A stretch of DNA of 64,000 bases from positions 1-64,000 of the forward strand of contig NZ_CAJKIS010000008.1 of NCBI RefSeq assembly GCF_905200055.1. Direction: 5' to 3'. How positions within the stretch are numbered: position 1 is the stretch's first letter; each line of letters starts with the position of its first letter. The notes beneath the pieces are model-generated. The model had not been told where the DNA came from. It saw only the letters and a program-made list of their open reading frames with translations, and searched no databases. The DNA is from an uncultured Fusobacterium sp. GTDB lineage: Bacteria; Fusobacteriota; Fusobacteriia; Fusobacteriales; Fusobacteriaceae. This document shows positions 18,239 to 28,150 of this stretch, in pieces. A program made the translations under genes and the position numbers.

Positions 18239-18997
18239 TTACTCTATTCCCTTTCTAAATTCGTGTGTGAAAGTTTTATCATAAAGTTTAGATTTTTCAT
18301 ACTCATTACCTAGAAAATCTCCAACTAAAATTTGAGCTGTTTTAGAGATTCCAGCCTCTTTTACTTTTTCCTCTATTGTTTCCAATGTTCCAATAACTAT
18401 TTTTTGATCTTCCCAAGTAGCTCTTTGAACAACAGCTATTGGAGTTGTCATAGGGTATGAAGTAGCAAGTCTTTTTACTACATCTCCAATCATATGAACA
18501 GAAAGGAAGATAGCCATTGATGCTCTGTGAGTAGCAAGACTTTCAAGTGATTCCTTTTCAGGTACAGGAGTTCTTCCCTCTAATCTAGTACAGATAACTG
18601 TTTGAGAAACTGATGGAAGAGTAAATTCCTTTTTAACTGCTGCTGCTGAGGCTAAGAATGAGCTTACCCCTGGAATAACTTCATATTCTATTCCATGCTC
18701 ATCTAAAACGTCCATTTGCTCTCTGTGAGCACCGAAAATAGCTGGATCTCCAGTATGAACTCTAGCAACTTTTTTTCCTGCTTTTATCCCTTTAATTGTA
18801 ACATCCATAACCTCTTCTAAAGTCATAGAAGCTGAGTTATATACCTCTGCTCCCTCTTTGTGACACTCTATTACTTGTCTAGGTACAAGTGATCCTGCAT
18901 ATATGATAATATCTGCCTCTTTAACTATTCTTTGCCCTTTAATTGTGATTAATTCTGGGTCCCCAGGTCCAGCTCCTATGAAATAAACTTTTTCCAT
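18239..18997 (-). CDS. cbiF: Cobalt-precorrin-4 C11-methyltransferase
   Basis: This 252-residue SAM-dependent tetrapyrrole methylase (CbiF/CobM) has VYFIGAGPGDPELITIKGQ at the N-terminus and VARVHTGDPAIFGAHREQMD, as in structurally known CbiF, plus EVIPGVSSFLASAAA. It adds the C-11 methyl group. Its start overlaps the end of cbiL by 22 bp. Confidence 0.94.
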   Translation of the reverse strand: MEKVYFIGAGPGDPELITIKGQRIVKEADIIIYAGSLVPRQVIECHKEGAEVYNSASMTLEEVMDVTIKGIKAGKKVARVHTGDPAIFGAHREQMDVLDEHGIEYEVIPGVSSFLASAAAVKKEFTLPSVSQTVICTRLEGRTPVPEKESLESLATHRASMAIFLSVHMIGDVVKRLATSYPMTTPIAVVQRATWEDQKIVIGTLETIEEKVKEAGISKTAQILVGDFLGNEYEKSKLYDKTFTHEFRKGIE

Positions 18998-19698
18998 TGT
19001 TCAATTCCTCCTTTTTTTAGTAACATTGTTGAAAAATAGTGAATATCTTCTTTTTTTAGAGGAGAGATATCGAAGTAAACCTCTTGATTTTCCTTCCCAC
19101 AATTTGAAACAAGGATAATATTATCCATATTTCCAGTTTTAATAAGAGCTTCTTTTAATCTATCAAAGTTTCTACTAACCTTCATAAATACAAGGTTATC
19201 ACTTTCATTGATCTCTTTTTCAATATCAGTTGTTTCACTTAAACCGATTATCTTTAATGATTCATCTCCCATAACTATTGGTAGATTAAATCTTGAAGAG
19301 ATATCAGCAAATGATGAAATTCCAGGCACTGTTTCAACTTCATATTTTCCATCTAAATGCTCAAGAATATATACATAAGTACTATAAGTCATAGTATCTC
19401 CAATTGTTAAGAACCCTACATTTTTACCTTCAGCTAGGTATTTCTCAACTAATCTTGCATTAGCTTTTCTTCCCTCTACTCTATCTAAAGGATTTTTTAG
19501 CATAGGAAATTCCATAAATACAAGTTCAACATCATCTTTAAGATACTCTTTAGCTATTGAATAAGCTGTACTTCCAATATCTTTTCTTGCCTCTGGTAAA
19601 ACTACCACATCTAATTTTTTTAAAGTTTTAATCGCTTTTAAAGTGATTTGGTCTGGATCCCCTACTCCAACACCTATTCCATAAAATTTATTCGCCAT
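18976..19698 (-). CDS. cbiL: Cobalt-precorrin-2 C20-methyltransferase
   Basis: This 240-residue tetrapyrrole methylase (CbiL/CobI) has FYGIGVGVGDPDQITLKA at the N-terminus, then VVLPEARKDIGSTAYSIAKEYL, NVGFLTIGDTMTYSTYVYIL and ETVPGISSFADISSRFNLP. It makes cobalt-precorrin-3 by methylation at C-20. The gene begins directly after the cbiT stop and overlaps cbiF. Confidence 0.94.
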   Translation of the reverse strand: MANKFYGIGVGVGDPDQITLKAIKTLKKLDVVVLPEARKDIGSTAYSIAKEYLKDDVELVFMEFPMLKNPLDRVEGRKANARLVEKYLAEGKNVGFLTIGDTMTYSTYVYILEHLDGKYEVETVPGISSFADISSRFNLPIVMGDESLKIIGLSETTDIEKEINESDNLVFMKVSRNFDRLKEALIKTGNMDNIILVSNCGKENQEVYFDISPLKKEDIHYFSTMLLKKGGIEQWKKFIS

Positions 19699-20271
19699 TT
19701 AAATTTTTTCCTCCTTAACAACTGTTATTATATATATTGGGTTTTCTCCATACATCATTGTATATGGTCCAACTTTTTTGCCTCTACCTACCATTAAGTT
19801 TACAACTTCAATATCTTTAAAACCAAACTCTTTCAATATCTCCATTGAACTACTCAATGTTTCCAATGTGATAGTATTTATCACCAATCTACTATTTTTC
19901 TTTGAATATTGCATAAAATGAGCCACTATCTCTCTCATTCCGCCTGTTGAGCCACCAATAAACATTCTGTCATAGTTTATCTCTGGAATATTTTCAGGAG
20001 CTCTTCCATGGATTAAAAAGTAATTATCTAGGTTAAATTTCTTAACATTCTCTCTAATTACCTCTAGCCCTTTCTCCTCTTTCTCTATTCCAATAACCTT
20101 ACCATTTTTTATATATGTAGCAGCCTCTATTCCAATAGTTCCAGTTCCAGCTCCTACATCTATCAAAACAGAGTCATCTTCTAATTGAAGTTTAGCTATT
20201 GATACAGCTCTTACCTCTTGTTTAGTCATCGGTAGCTCTCCATGTATAAAATCTTTATCATAGATATGCAT
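19699..20271 (-). CDS. cbiT: Cobalt-precorrin-6B C15-methyltransferase (decarboxylating), CbiT
   Basis: This 190-residue Rossmann SAM methyltransferase has the SAM loop VLIDVGAGTGTIGIEAA and the family start DKDFIHGELPMTKQEVR. CbiT methylates C-15 and decarboxylates the C-12 acetate; CbiE next door performs the C-5 methylation. In aerobic producers both domains are fused as CobL; here they are separate adjacent genes. Confidence 0.94.
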   Translation of the reverse strand: MHIYDKDFIHGELPMTKQEVRAVSIAKLQLEDDSVLIDVGAGTGTIGIEAATYIKNGKVIGIEKEEKGLEVIRENVKKFNLDNYFLIHGRAPENIPEINYDRMFIGGSTGGMREIVAHFMQYSKKNSRLVINTITLETLSSSMEILKEFGFKDIEVVNLMVGRGKKVGPYTMMYGENPIYIITVVKEEKI

Positions 20272-20282
20272 AATCTTCTCCT

Positions 20283-20912
20283 TTAAGCTCTCTTTCTTAA
20301 AATTACTATATTCATTTTAAACTCTCTATTTAACTTTTCATACTCACTTACAGCTAGTTTCGTTATCTTTTCATCAGGATATGATAATCTCTCTCCTATA
20401 ACTATCTCTATATCTTCAATTCCACTTTGATAAATATTTTTAGCTATATTGTATGGAGTGTTTTTCTCATCTGTTAAAAGTACAACACCAGTTCCATTTT
20501 TTAATCCCTCAATATAGTCAAAGTCCCTTCCATGAACACTGGCAAGGGTATAATTTTGCCAACACTCACCTATTCTTGAGAAAAGATATTGATATGAAGA
20601 GATGCCAGGAATAACTTTTAACTCTTCATCTCTGAAATTTCTCTTTAGAAAGGGAAGTAAGCTATAAAACCCTGTGTCTCCAGATACTACAACTGTTATA
20701 TCTTTCCCCTCTCTAGTTCTAATAAAATCAACTACCTCTGAGAGCTTTCCTAAAATATATTTTTCACAATCTTTTGAAATTAGTTCATCTAACTCCTCTA
20801 GCTGTCTACTTCCACCTATTACCACTTCACAAGTTTCAATAGCTTTTCTTCCAGCTCCAGTTAAAAAATCCAAATTTCCTGGACCAAGTCCAACTACACA
20901 TATTTTATTCAT
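20283..20912 (-). CDS. cbiE: Cobalt-precorrin-7 C5-methyltransferase, CbiE
   Basis: This 209-residue tetrapyrrole methylase has ICVVGLGPGNLDFLTGAG at the start, then VVVSGDTGFYSLLPFL and KVIPGISSYQYLFSRIG with the SVHGRD element typical of CbiE. It overlaps the end of cbiD by eight bases and precedes cbiT by 11 bp. Confidence 0.94.
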   Translation of the reverse strand: MNKICVVGLGPGNLDFLTGAGRKAIETCEVVIGGSRQLEELDELISKDCEKYILGKLSEVVDFIRTREGKDITVVVSGDTGFYSLLPFLKRNFRDEELKVIPGISSYQYLFSRIGECWQNYTLASVHGRDFDYIEGLKNGTGVVLLTDEKNTPYNIAKNIYQSGIEDIEIVIGERLSYPDEKITKLAVSEYEKLNREFKMNIVILRKRA

Positions 20913-22029
20913 TAGCTACTTCACCTGCCAACTTGTAAAATCCACTGCTATATCCTAAAGTTTCACCTTTAAAAGAGAACAGTAGAGATTCACATGTTAA
21001 ATCATCTGTTCTACTATATTCAATTACCTTCTTTTTAACCTTTTCAGCTAATAGAGTGAACAACTCTTTTTTCTCCACATAGTCACAAGCTTCTTCAACA
21101 GTGTTAGCTTCCAATATCTTTCTAATATTTTCAGGTTTCTCACCTATTAAAAAAGCATTTGCTCCCATTATCTCCATTCTTCCATCTGCTACTCTACTGT
21201 GAGTGTTAAAGATTCCACCAGCTATTTTAACTGCCTTACCTATATGCCCTAGAAGAAGTATTCTCTTAAATCCCAATTTTACTGCTGAATCTACCATAAA
21301 TCCAACATAGTTACTTATTACTATCATCTGTTCAAGATCAAGACCAAGTCTTTCACAATAGTTTTTACCATAGTTTCCAAAGGCAAATATTACCCAATCT
21401 CTATCTTTATCCATCTTCAACACTTTTAATTCAGCAAACATTGAGTCTTTCAATGCCTCTTCACTCATAGGTTTAACTATTCCAGTAGAGCCTAAAACAG
21501 AGATTCCACCTTTTATTCCTAACTTAGGGTTAAAGGTTTTTTGAGCCTTTGTTCTTCCCTCTGGAATATATATTGTGACAACTGCCTTTATATCCCTATC
21601 CTCTAGCATCTCATTTACAACTTGAGCTATCATCTTTTGAGGTCCAGGGTTAATTGCAGATTTTCCTAACTCAACTTGTAACCCTCTCTTTGTAACTACT
21701 CCTACTCCTCTACCACCAACTAAAAGGAATTTGTCAAAATAATGTCCCCTTTCAACTTTTGGCAACTCCTTTACCAGCTCAACTTTTGCACAGATACTTA
21801 TACCATTTGTAACATCTGGGTCATCTCCAGCAAACTTTTTTATTGCACAAGAGGCAAAGTTTTTTCTACCTCTTAAAGCTAATACAGGTATTTTCAAATC
21901 TATCCCATTTAAAGTTGTAATCTCAACCTCTTTAGATATTTTTCCATATAGAAGATACTCTAGTGCTGCTTTAGTTCCTACTGCTGCACATGTTCCAGTG
22001 GTATAACCACTCCTTAGCTCCTCAGCCAT
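20905..22029 (-). CDS. cbiD: Cobalt-precorrin-5B C1-methyltransferase
   Basis: This 374-residue CbiD methylates C-1 in the anaerobic route and has no counterpart in the aerobic one. Landmarks are LRSGYTTGTCAAVGTKAAL at the N-terminus, GDDPDVTNGISI, GGRGVGVVTKRGLQ, INPGPQKMI and the C-terminal LLGHIGKAVKIAGGIFNTHS. One-base overlap (TAATG) with the preceding cbiC. Confidence 0.95.
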   Translation of the reverse strand: MAEELRSGYTTGTCAAVGTKAALEYLLYGKISKEVEITTLNGIDLKIPVLALRGRKNFASCAIKKFAGDDPDVTNGISICAKVELVKELPKVERGHYFDKFLLVGGRGVGVVTKRGLQVELGKSAINPGPQKMIAQVVNEMLEDRDIKAVVTIYIPEGRTKAQKTFNPKLGIKGGISVLGSTGIVKPMSEEALKDSMFAELKVLKMDKDRDWVIFAFGNYGKNYCERLGLDLEQMIVISNYVGFMVDSAVKLGFKRILLLGHIGKAVKIAGGIFNTHSRVADGRMEIMGANAFLIGEKPENIRKILEANTVEEACDYVEKKELFTLLAEKVKKKVIEYSRTDDLTCESLLFSFKGETLGYSSGFYKLAGEVANE

Positions 22030-22676
22030 TAGAATCCCTCTCTTTTATACATTTGATATAGAATACCGTGTAAAATTGATACAGCTACTGTACTTCCCCC
22101 TTTTCTTCCATTGATAGTTATGTATGGTACATCTAAAGCTTTAAATGCCTCTTTAGATTCTGCTGCCCCAACAAATCCCACAGGAACTCCTACTACAAGA
22201 GCTGGTTTTTCAATCTCTCCTCTCTCAATCATCTCTTTTAATTGATATAGAGCAGTAGGTGCATTTCCAATTAAAAATATCTTAGTTCTAGGATCTTTAG
22301 CTGCTTTTTCCATTCCAACTATTGATCTTGTAACTCCTCTCTCTTTAGCCTCTTTAGCAACTTCGCTATCAGCTACTAAACAGTAAGCTTCACAACCAAA
22401 TTTAGATAGTACCATTTTACTTGCTCCATTTACTATCATATTTGTGTCACAATAGATTTTACAACCATCTTGTAGAGCTTTTTTTCCACTTTCAATAGCA
22501 TTGTTTCTAAACTCAATTAGATCAGCATATTCAAAGTCAGCAGTTGTATGGATAACTCTTTTTACTATTGGTAGAGTTTCTTCATTAAATAGATTAATCT
22601 TTTCTCCTAGCTCTTCACCAATAATTTCAAAACTTCTTTTTTCAATATCTTGTGGTACTTTTATATAATTATTCAT
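22029..22676 (-). CDS. cbiC: Cobalt-precorrin-8X methylmutase
   Basis: This 215-residue CbiC/CobH moves the C-11 methyl to C-12 to give cobyrinate. It has the catalytic region RVIHTTADFEYADL (His43 region in known structures), then GCKIYCDTNMIVNGA and the glycine-rich VGVPVGFVGAAESKE. It starts with GGAAGG before ATG, after a 320-bp gap from cbiA that carries a palindromic repeat. Confidence 0.95.
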   Translation of the reverse strand: MNNYIKVPQDIEKRSFEIIGEELGEKINLFNEETLPIVKRVIHTTADFEYADLIEFRNNAIESGKKALQDGCKIYCDTNMIVNGASKMVLSKFGCEAYCLVADSEVAKEAKERGVTRSIVGMEKAAKDPRTKIFLIGNAPTALYQLKEMIERGEIEKPALVVGVPVGFVGAAESKEAFKALDVPYITINGRKGGSTVAVSILHGILYQMYKREGF

Positions 22677-22726
22677 ATTTTACCTTCCTTATATTTATTT
22701 TATATCTACTTAAATAACTAAATTTT

Positions 22727-22771
22727 ATAAAAAATTATCTAGTTTAAAGTTTAATTTTCATAATACTAGAT
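22727..22771 (-). terminator. Possible attenuator between the repeat and cbiC
   Basis: On the transcript ATCTAGT and ACTAGAT pair, and an A/T-rich segment containing a U run follows, inside the cobalamin operon before cbiC. It could be a weak terminator or only AT-rich pairing. Confidence 0.35.
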
Positions 22772-22808
22772 TATCTTTTAAATCTAAATTATTAAAACTT
22801 ATATTTTT

Positions 22809-22968
22809 AATATCAACTAGCCTCCATACTAGCAAATAAAGAATCCCTATTGCTCATTCCGTTGAAAATGCAAAACTCGACTTCGTCTCAAACACGTTGC
22901 ATTTTCTTAACTGTATTTCGCTGAGGGCTTCTAATATTCTCTAGTAAATTACGGCTTTAGTTGATATT
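22809..22968. repeat. Palindromic dispersed repeat, copy A
   Basis: A 160-bp imperfect palindrome is bounded by AATATCAACTA and TAGTTGATATT. Its inner core GAAAATGCAAAACTCG ... TTGCATTTTC is nearly identical to copy B at 27955-28115. It fills most of the 320-bp gap between cbiA and cbiC. No ORF or transposase is present. Confidence 0.85.
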
Positions 22969-22996
22969 GGTATAGAATTTTTCTTTTTAAATATAG

Positions 22997-24310
22997 TTAC
23001 TTTAATATATCTTTTAATAGATCAAAGCCTGTAAAAAAGTGTATATGAGGGTAACCAGCCTTTACATTTTTATTTTCAAATATACACTTCCAATTTTTCC
23101 CATTAGGTTTTTCAGCTAGATATCCCCTTTGCTCCTCTAAAACCTCTTTTATCTTAGAGTAGTGGAACTCATGCCCTCTAGCTACAACCTTTCCATCTTT
23201 CAATATATTTATATAGCCAAAACGAGATATATCCAGACGATTTCCCATTTTTACACTACAACTAACTAAATTACACATTGGATAAATAGTTCCATCTAGC
23301 ATCTCTATCTCTTTAGATAGAAACATAAATCCACCACACTCTCCAAAGATCTTCCCACCATTTTCAGCAAACTCTCTAATTGAGTTTAACATCTCTTGGT
23401 TTTCTCCTATCTCTTTAACAAAAGATTCAGGATAACCACCACCAAAATACAATATATCTAAGTTTTCAGGGATTTTTTTATCTTTTACAGGAGAAAAGAA
23501 TATAGTTTCAATTCCTAAATGATTAAAAAGTTCGATATTATCATTATAATAGAAACTAAAGGCACTATCTTTAGCTATTCCCATTCTCATTCCCTTGTAC
23601 ATATCTTTTTTATCTTCAAAGGGATTTTTTACCTCTTTCATCTCAACTTGTGAGGCGATTTCTAATATTCCATCTACATCTAAAGTTTTATATAGAGTCT
23701 CTTTTAATCTATCTATTTTAGATTTTAGATCTCCAATCTCTTCAGCTTGTAAAAGCCCAAGATGTCTACTTCCAATATGCAAACTATCATCTTTAGGCAC
23801 ATAACCTAAACACTTTACATCTGTATATTTTTCAATAGCCTCTTTAAATATTGCATAGGTTTTTTCACTAGAAACCTTGTTTACAATTACCCCAGCTATA
23901 TTTACTCTCCTATCTAACATCTGATACCCCAGAACTTGAGCTGCAATACTTGTTGATTTTCCTATTCCATCAACTACCAGTATCACAGGAACTCCTAAAA
24001 CTCTTGAAAGATGAGCTGAACTGTTGTTGTCAAGAGTATTGTCCACCCCATCATATAACCCCATAACTCCCTCTATGATAGAGATATCTTTTTGATGTGT
24101 ATAGAAACTATATTTAACTCCCTCTTCTCCCATCATAAAAAGATCTAGGTTATAGCTCTTGTTTCCAGTTACAAATTGATGAAACCCAGGGTCAATATAG
24201 TCTGGTCCTGTTTTAAAAGGTGAAACATTATCAAATAGTGACATCAGCCCCATTGAAACAGTAGTTTTACCTATTCCACTATTTGTTCCTGCTAACATAA
24301 ATGCTTTCAT
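22997..24310 (-). CDS. cbiA: Cobyrinate a,c-diamide synthase
   Basis: This 437-residue ATP-dependent amidase converts cobyrinate to the a,c-diamide using glutamine. The N-terminal P-loop is LAGTNSGIGKTTVSMGL. The C-terminal class I glutamine amidotransferase has the catalytic cysteine in KIFGECGGFMFLS and a His in GHEFHYS. Its ATG overlaps the cobD stop (ATGA). Confidence 0.95.
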   Translation of the reverse strand: MKAFMLAGTNSGIGKTTVSMGLMSLFDNVSPFKTGPDYIDPGFHQFVTGNKSYNLDLFMMGEEGVKYSFYTHQKDISIIEGVMGLYDGVDNTLDNNSSAHLSRVLGVPVILVVDGIGKSTSIAAQVLGYQMLDRRVNIAGVIVNKVSSEKTYAIFKEAIEKYTDVKCLGYVPKDDSLHIGSRHLGLLQAEEIGDLKSKIDRLKETLYKTLDVDGILEIASQVEMKEVKNPFEDKKDMYKGMRMGIAKDSAFSFYYNDNIELFNHLGIETIFFSPVKDKKIPENLDILYFGGGYPESFVKEIGENQEMLNSIREFAENGGKIFGECGGFMFLSKEIEMLDGTIYPMCNLVSCSVKMGNRLDISRFGYINILKDGKVVARGHEFHYSKIKEVLEEQRGYLAEKPNGKNWKCIFENKNVKAGYPHIHFFTGFDLLKDILK

Positions 24311-25365
24311 CTCATCACCTCTTCCAATGCTTTTAAAACTTTTATATTATTCTCTCTATTTTTTATTGCAAGTCTGATATAGCTCTCATTTAGATATTGA
24401 AAATTAGAGGCATCTCTTACAACTACACCTTTTTCAATCATCTTTTCTCTCACATATGATGAGTTATATTTTAAAAGCTTTACTAAAATAAAGTTTACAT
24501 TTGTCTTGTAAGTTCTTATATTTTCTATTTTTTGACTCTCTTCAAAGAACCACTTTTTCTCTTCAGCTATCCATTTTTCAGTTGTTTCTATATACTCACT
24601 ATCCCAAAGCATTGTTTTCCCTGCAAGTTCAGCAAATGAGTTTACACTCCAAGGCTCTTTGTAGCTTTCCATCTTCTTTAAAACTTCACTATCAAAGGTT
24701 ATTCCATATCCAAGCCTAACCCCTGGCACTGCAAAGAATTTTGTTAAAGCTCTCATAATAAATATATTTTTACTTTTTAAAAGAATAGCTGTTTGATTTT
24801 CCCAATCCTCTATAAACTCAATAAAAGCTTCATCTATAAATAGTTTTATCCCTCTTTTTTCAAGTTCACTATTTATTCTTTTTACTTTTTCAAGTGAGAT
24901 AAAACTTCCAGTAGGGTTATTAGGATTACAAATCACTACTAAATCACATTGTGGTAACTCTTTTAAAAAGTTTTCTACATCTAAATTCCAACTATTTTCC
25001 TCTAAAAGTGGATAGTATAAAATCTCACTCTCTATTGTATCCAAAGCTCTCTTATACTCAGCAAAGGCTGGAGCTACTATAAGAGTTTTCTTAGGTTTCA
25101 TAGCTTTCATATGTAAAAACAGAATCTCTGTTGCTCCATTTCCCACAACTATATTTTCCAGTTTTACTCCATTATATTTAGCTATATTCTCTCTTAACTC
25201 CACATACTCAGGATCTGGGTATTTCTCCAATATATGAAAACTGTTAATCACTCTCTCTTTAAATTTTTCTGGAACTCCTAAAGGGTTGATATTTGAGCTA
25301 TAATCTAGTAGATTGTCCTTTCCCTCTCTTTGAAGTCTATATATATTACCACCGTGTAAATCCAT
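24307..25365 (-). CDS. cobD: L-threonine-O-3-phosphate decarboxylase, CobD
   Basis: This 352-residue PLP fold-I enzyme of the histidinol-phosphate aminotransferase type has LHGGNIYRL and LLDYSSNINPLGVP at the N-terminus, as in CobD, VGNGATEILFL, and VVICNPNNPTGSFIS. The PLP lysine lies in RALTKFFAVPGVRLGYG. CobD makes aminopropanol phosphate for the nucleotide-loop linker. Position between cbiB and cbiA supports CobD rather than HisC. Confidence 0.92.
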   Translation of the reverse strand: MDLHGGNIYRLQREGKDNLLDYSSNINPLGVPEKFKERVINSFHILEKYPDPEYVELRENIAKYNGVKLENIVVGNGATEILFLHMKAMKPKKTLIVAPAFAEYKRALDTIESEILYYPLLEENSWNLDVENFLKELPQCDLVVICNPNNPTGSFISLEKVKRINSELEKRGIKLFIDEAFIEFIEDWENQTAILLKSKNIFIMRALTKFFAVPGVRLGYGITFDSEVLKKMESYKEPWSVNSFAELAGKTMLWDSEYIETTEKWIAEEKKWFFEESQKIENIRTYKTNVNFILVKLLKYNSSYVREKMIEKGVVVRDASNFQYLNESYIRLAIKNRENNIKVLKALEEVMR

Positions 25366-25375
25366 TTTTCACTCC

Positions 25376-26341
25376 TTAAATGCTAAAAATTAAAGCAATA
25401 GCATATCTTATTACAATAAATAGAGCTAGTCCAACCCAAGATGTAACATATAGAAGTCTAATAGCTCTTTTTATATCTCTCAAATCAAAGCACTTTAATC
25501 TATCTCCAATAGTTGGTTTATCATATACTTTTCCAAAATAGCTTGTTTTACCCCCAAATTGTACCCCTAAAGCTCCTGCAAAAGCTGCTTCAGAGTTACC
25601 AGAGTTAGGACTTGAATGGTTCAATCTATCTCTAAAAAACACTCTCCATGCCCCTTTATAATTCATTCTTAACATCATAGCTGCTATTGGAATTATAACT
25701 CCCCCTGCCAATCTTGCAGGTATAAAGTTTGCCACATCATCTGTTTTAGCTGATACCATTCCATAGTCCATATATTTTTCATTTTTATATCCAACCATTG
25801 AATCTAGTGTATTTATAGCCTTGTATCCCATTGCGAAAGGTAGAGCAAGAGAAACTCCACCAATAGTAAATAGACTTCCTACAAAGGCAAAAAACATAGG
25901 TGCTATCACTCCATCAACAGAGTTTTCACTTATTGTTTCTAGCACACTTCTTGTAATCTGTCTTACATCCATATTCCCAGTATCTCTACTTACTAAATAA
26001 GATAGCTCTCTCTTAGCCTTTTCCAAATCTCCGTCTGTAAGAACTTTACAAACTCTAAATCCCTCATCAGCAAGACTTTTAGTTGCTAAAGTTGTATAGA
26101 GGAAAAACACCTCAAGTCCTTGTGATAGCTTTGCTAAATAATAAGATACAACTGCTGTTGTTCCCACTGTGATTATCATCAACAATCCACCTGTTAGCTT
26201 CTTATTTTTAGCCTTGTATAATATTTTCTCCAATGTTGAAATAAGCTTTCCTATAAATCTTACAGGGTGTGGAAACCAGTGGGGATCTCCAAAAATCAGG
26301 TCCATTATATAAGCTATTCCATATTTTGCTAAAAAATTCAT
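25376..26341 (-). CDS. cbiB: Adenosylcobinamide-phosphate synthase, CbiB
   Basis: This 321-residue inner-membrane protein joins cobyric acid to aminopropanol phosphate. Landmarks are MDLIFGDPHWFPHPVRFIG near the start, NSVDGVIAPMFFAFVG and the C-terminal NHSSPNSGNSEAAFAGALGV. Several hydrophobic helices are visible. It is 3 bp downstream of cbiP. Confidence 0.95.
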   Translation of the reverse strand: MNFLAKYGIAYIMDLIFGDPHWFPHPVRFIGKLISTLEKILYKAKNKKLTGGLLMIITVGTTAVVSYYLAKLSQGLEVFFLYTTLATKSLADEGFRVCKVLTDGDLEKAKRELSYLVSRDTGNMDVRQITRSVLETISENSVDGVIAPMFFAFVGSLFTIGGVSLALPFAMGYKAINTLDSMVGYKNEKYMDYGMVSAKTDDVANFIPARLAGGVIIPIAAMMLRMNYKGAWRVFFRDRLNHSSPNSGNSEAAFAGALGVQFGGKTSYFGKVYDKPTIGDRLKCFDLRDIKRAIRLLYVTSWVGLALFIVIRYAIALIFSI

Positions 26342-26343
26342 TC

Positions 26344-27822
26344 TTAATCACCTAGTATCTCATATATCTTTTTAATATCTATATTTTCTCTAACAACCTT
26401 TTCAAGCTTGTCAAACTCTCTCTCTCTGTACTCATCAAAGGTAATTCCCTCACCAAGTTGCTCCATACCTTTTTTATCTCTAATTCTATTTAAAATAGTT
26501 CTTGTTACCTTTTCATTATCAAAAATTCCATGAAGGTATGTTCCAAAAATATTATCCTTAACAACTGCCACTATATGATCATCCTCTGTTACTGAAGATT
26601 CATTTCCAACAGTTACCCCTTGATGTATCTCATAACCTTTTATCTCTGTTCCATCAAGTCCCTCTAATATACCTTTCGTATTTACTAACTTACCAGTATA
26701 TTGAATAGTGTTTTTCTCCTTTTCCATTACTGTTTCTGTATCTAAAATTCCAAGTCCTGGAATCTCTTTGATGTCACTTTCTATTCCATAAGGATCTTTT
26801 ACTCTTTCACCAAGAATTTGGAAACCACCACAAATTCCTACAATTACAGTTCCATTTCTCGATGCTTTGATAATTTCGGTAGCTATTCCCCTATCTTTAA
26901 TATCTTTTAAATCATCAATAGTGTTTTTAGAACCTGGAATAACTATCATATCTTCATTTCCTAGCTTATCAGCAGAGGTTACATAGTTGATAGTTACATC
27001 ATCTTGAATACTTAAAGCATCAATATCTGTGAAGTTAGATATATGTTTTAATTTTATTACAGATATTTTTATACCTTTATTTTCCTTAGAATTTTTAAAT
27101 CTATCTGTAAGACTATCCTCATCCTCTATATCAATATCACTGTAAGGCATTACCCCAATAACTGGTACTCTTGTTAGCTCCTCAAGCTTTGATAATCCAG
27201 GTTTTAATATATTTACATCTCCTCTAAATTTGTTGATAATTACCCCTTTTACTCTTGCTCTTTCTTCTGGAGTCATAAGCATAATTGTTCCATAGACAGA
27301 TGCAAAAACTCCCCCTCTGTCTATATCTGCAACTAATATTACTGGAGCATCAGCCATTTTAGCCATTCCCATATTAGCTATATCTTCCTCTTTTATATTT
27401 ATCTCAACTGGACTTCCTGCCCCCTCAATTACAGAGATATCAAAGTTTTCTCTAATATAGTCATAAGACTTCATAATCTCTGGCTTCAAAGAAGTTTTAA
27501 ACTTCCCATATTCAAGTCCACTCATATTTCCAATAGATTTTCCATTTACAATAACTTGAATTTTTCTAGCAGTTGTAGGTTTTAAAAGAATAGGGTTCAT
27601 ATATGCCTCTGGCTCTATTCCTGATGCCATAGCTTGAACAACTTGAGCTCTTCCCATCTCTCCACCTGTTTTACTTATATATGAATTTAGTGCCATATTT
27701 TGAGATTTGAATGGTGCTACTTTGTAACCATCTCTATGGAAAACTCTACAAAGTCCAGTTACAGTTATACTCTTTCCTGCTCCAGATGATGTTCCAACTA
27801 TCATAATATTTCTATGTTTCAT
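26344..27822 (-). CDS. cbiP: Cobyric acid synthase, CbiP
   Basis: This enzyme of about 492 residues amidates four carboxyl groups of the corrin ring. The N-terminal P-loop is IMIVGTSSGAGKSITVTGLC, followed by KSQNMALNSY. The glutaminase domain has VGICGGFQILG and a C-terminal GTYLHGIFD. The start is set at ATG 27822 because GAGGAG lies seven bases upstream; the ATG two codons earlier is too close to that SD. It is the first enzyme gene of the operon. Confidence 0.93.
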   Translation of the reverse strand: MKHRNIMIVGTSSGAGKSITVTGLCRVFHRDGYKVAPFKSQNMALNSYISKTGGEMGRAQVVQAMASGIEPEAYMNPILLKPTTARKIQVIVNGKSIGNMSGLEYGKFKTSLKPEIMKSYDYIRENFDISVIEGAGSPVEINIKEEDIANMGMAKMADAPVILVADIDRGGVFASVYGTIMLMTPEERARVKGVIINKFRGDVNILKPGLSKLEELTRVPVIGVMPYSDIDIEDEDSLTDRFKNSKENKGIKISVIKLKHISNFTDIDALSIQDDVTINYVTSADKLGNEDMIVIPGSKNTIDDLKDIKDRGIATEIIKASRNGTVIVGICGGFQILGERVKDPYGIESDIKEIPGLGILDTETVMEKEKNTIQYTGKLVNTKGILEGLDGTEIKGYEIHQGVTVGNESSVTEDDHIVAVVKDNIFGTYLHGIFDNEKVTRTILNRIRDKKGMEQLGEGITFDEYREREFDKLEKVVRENIDIKKIYEILGD

Positions 27823-27954
27823 ACTCATGCTCCTCACAAAATTTTATAGTATATACTTAACTAACTATAATTTTAACTAATTCATCGTTAGATTTCGACA
27901 AAGTGCCTTTGCATCTACATTTATTAGTCAATTTTTATTATTTAATTTCCTTTT

Positions 27955-28115
27955 TAACATCAACTCGCTTCCGTATTGTCAAATAAAGAATCCCTATTGC
28001 TCATTCCGTTGAAAATGCAAAACTCGGCTTCGCCTCAAACACGTTGCATTTTCTTAACTGCATTTCGCTGAGGGCTTCTAATATTTGTCAATGAACTTCA
28101 TCTTAGTTGATGTTA
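27955..28115. repeat. Palindromic dispersed repeat, copy B
   Basis: A 161-bp palindrome ends in TAACATCAACT and AGTTGATGTTA. The core is almost identical to copy A. An upstream arm at about 27885-27945 (ATCGTTAG, CCTTTGCAT, TTATTAGTCAATTTT) is shared with copies C and D. It lies between the riboswitch/leader ORF and cbiP, so it is transcribed in the operon leader. Confidence 0.85.
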
Positions 28116-28150
28116 GGATATTATATATAAAAAAAGAATAACCTTATATT

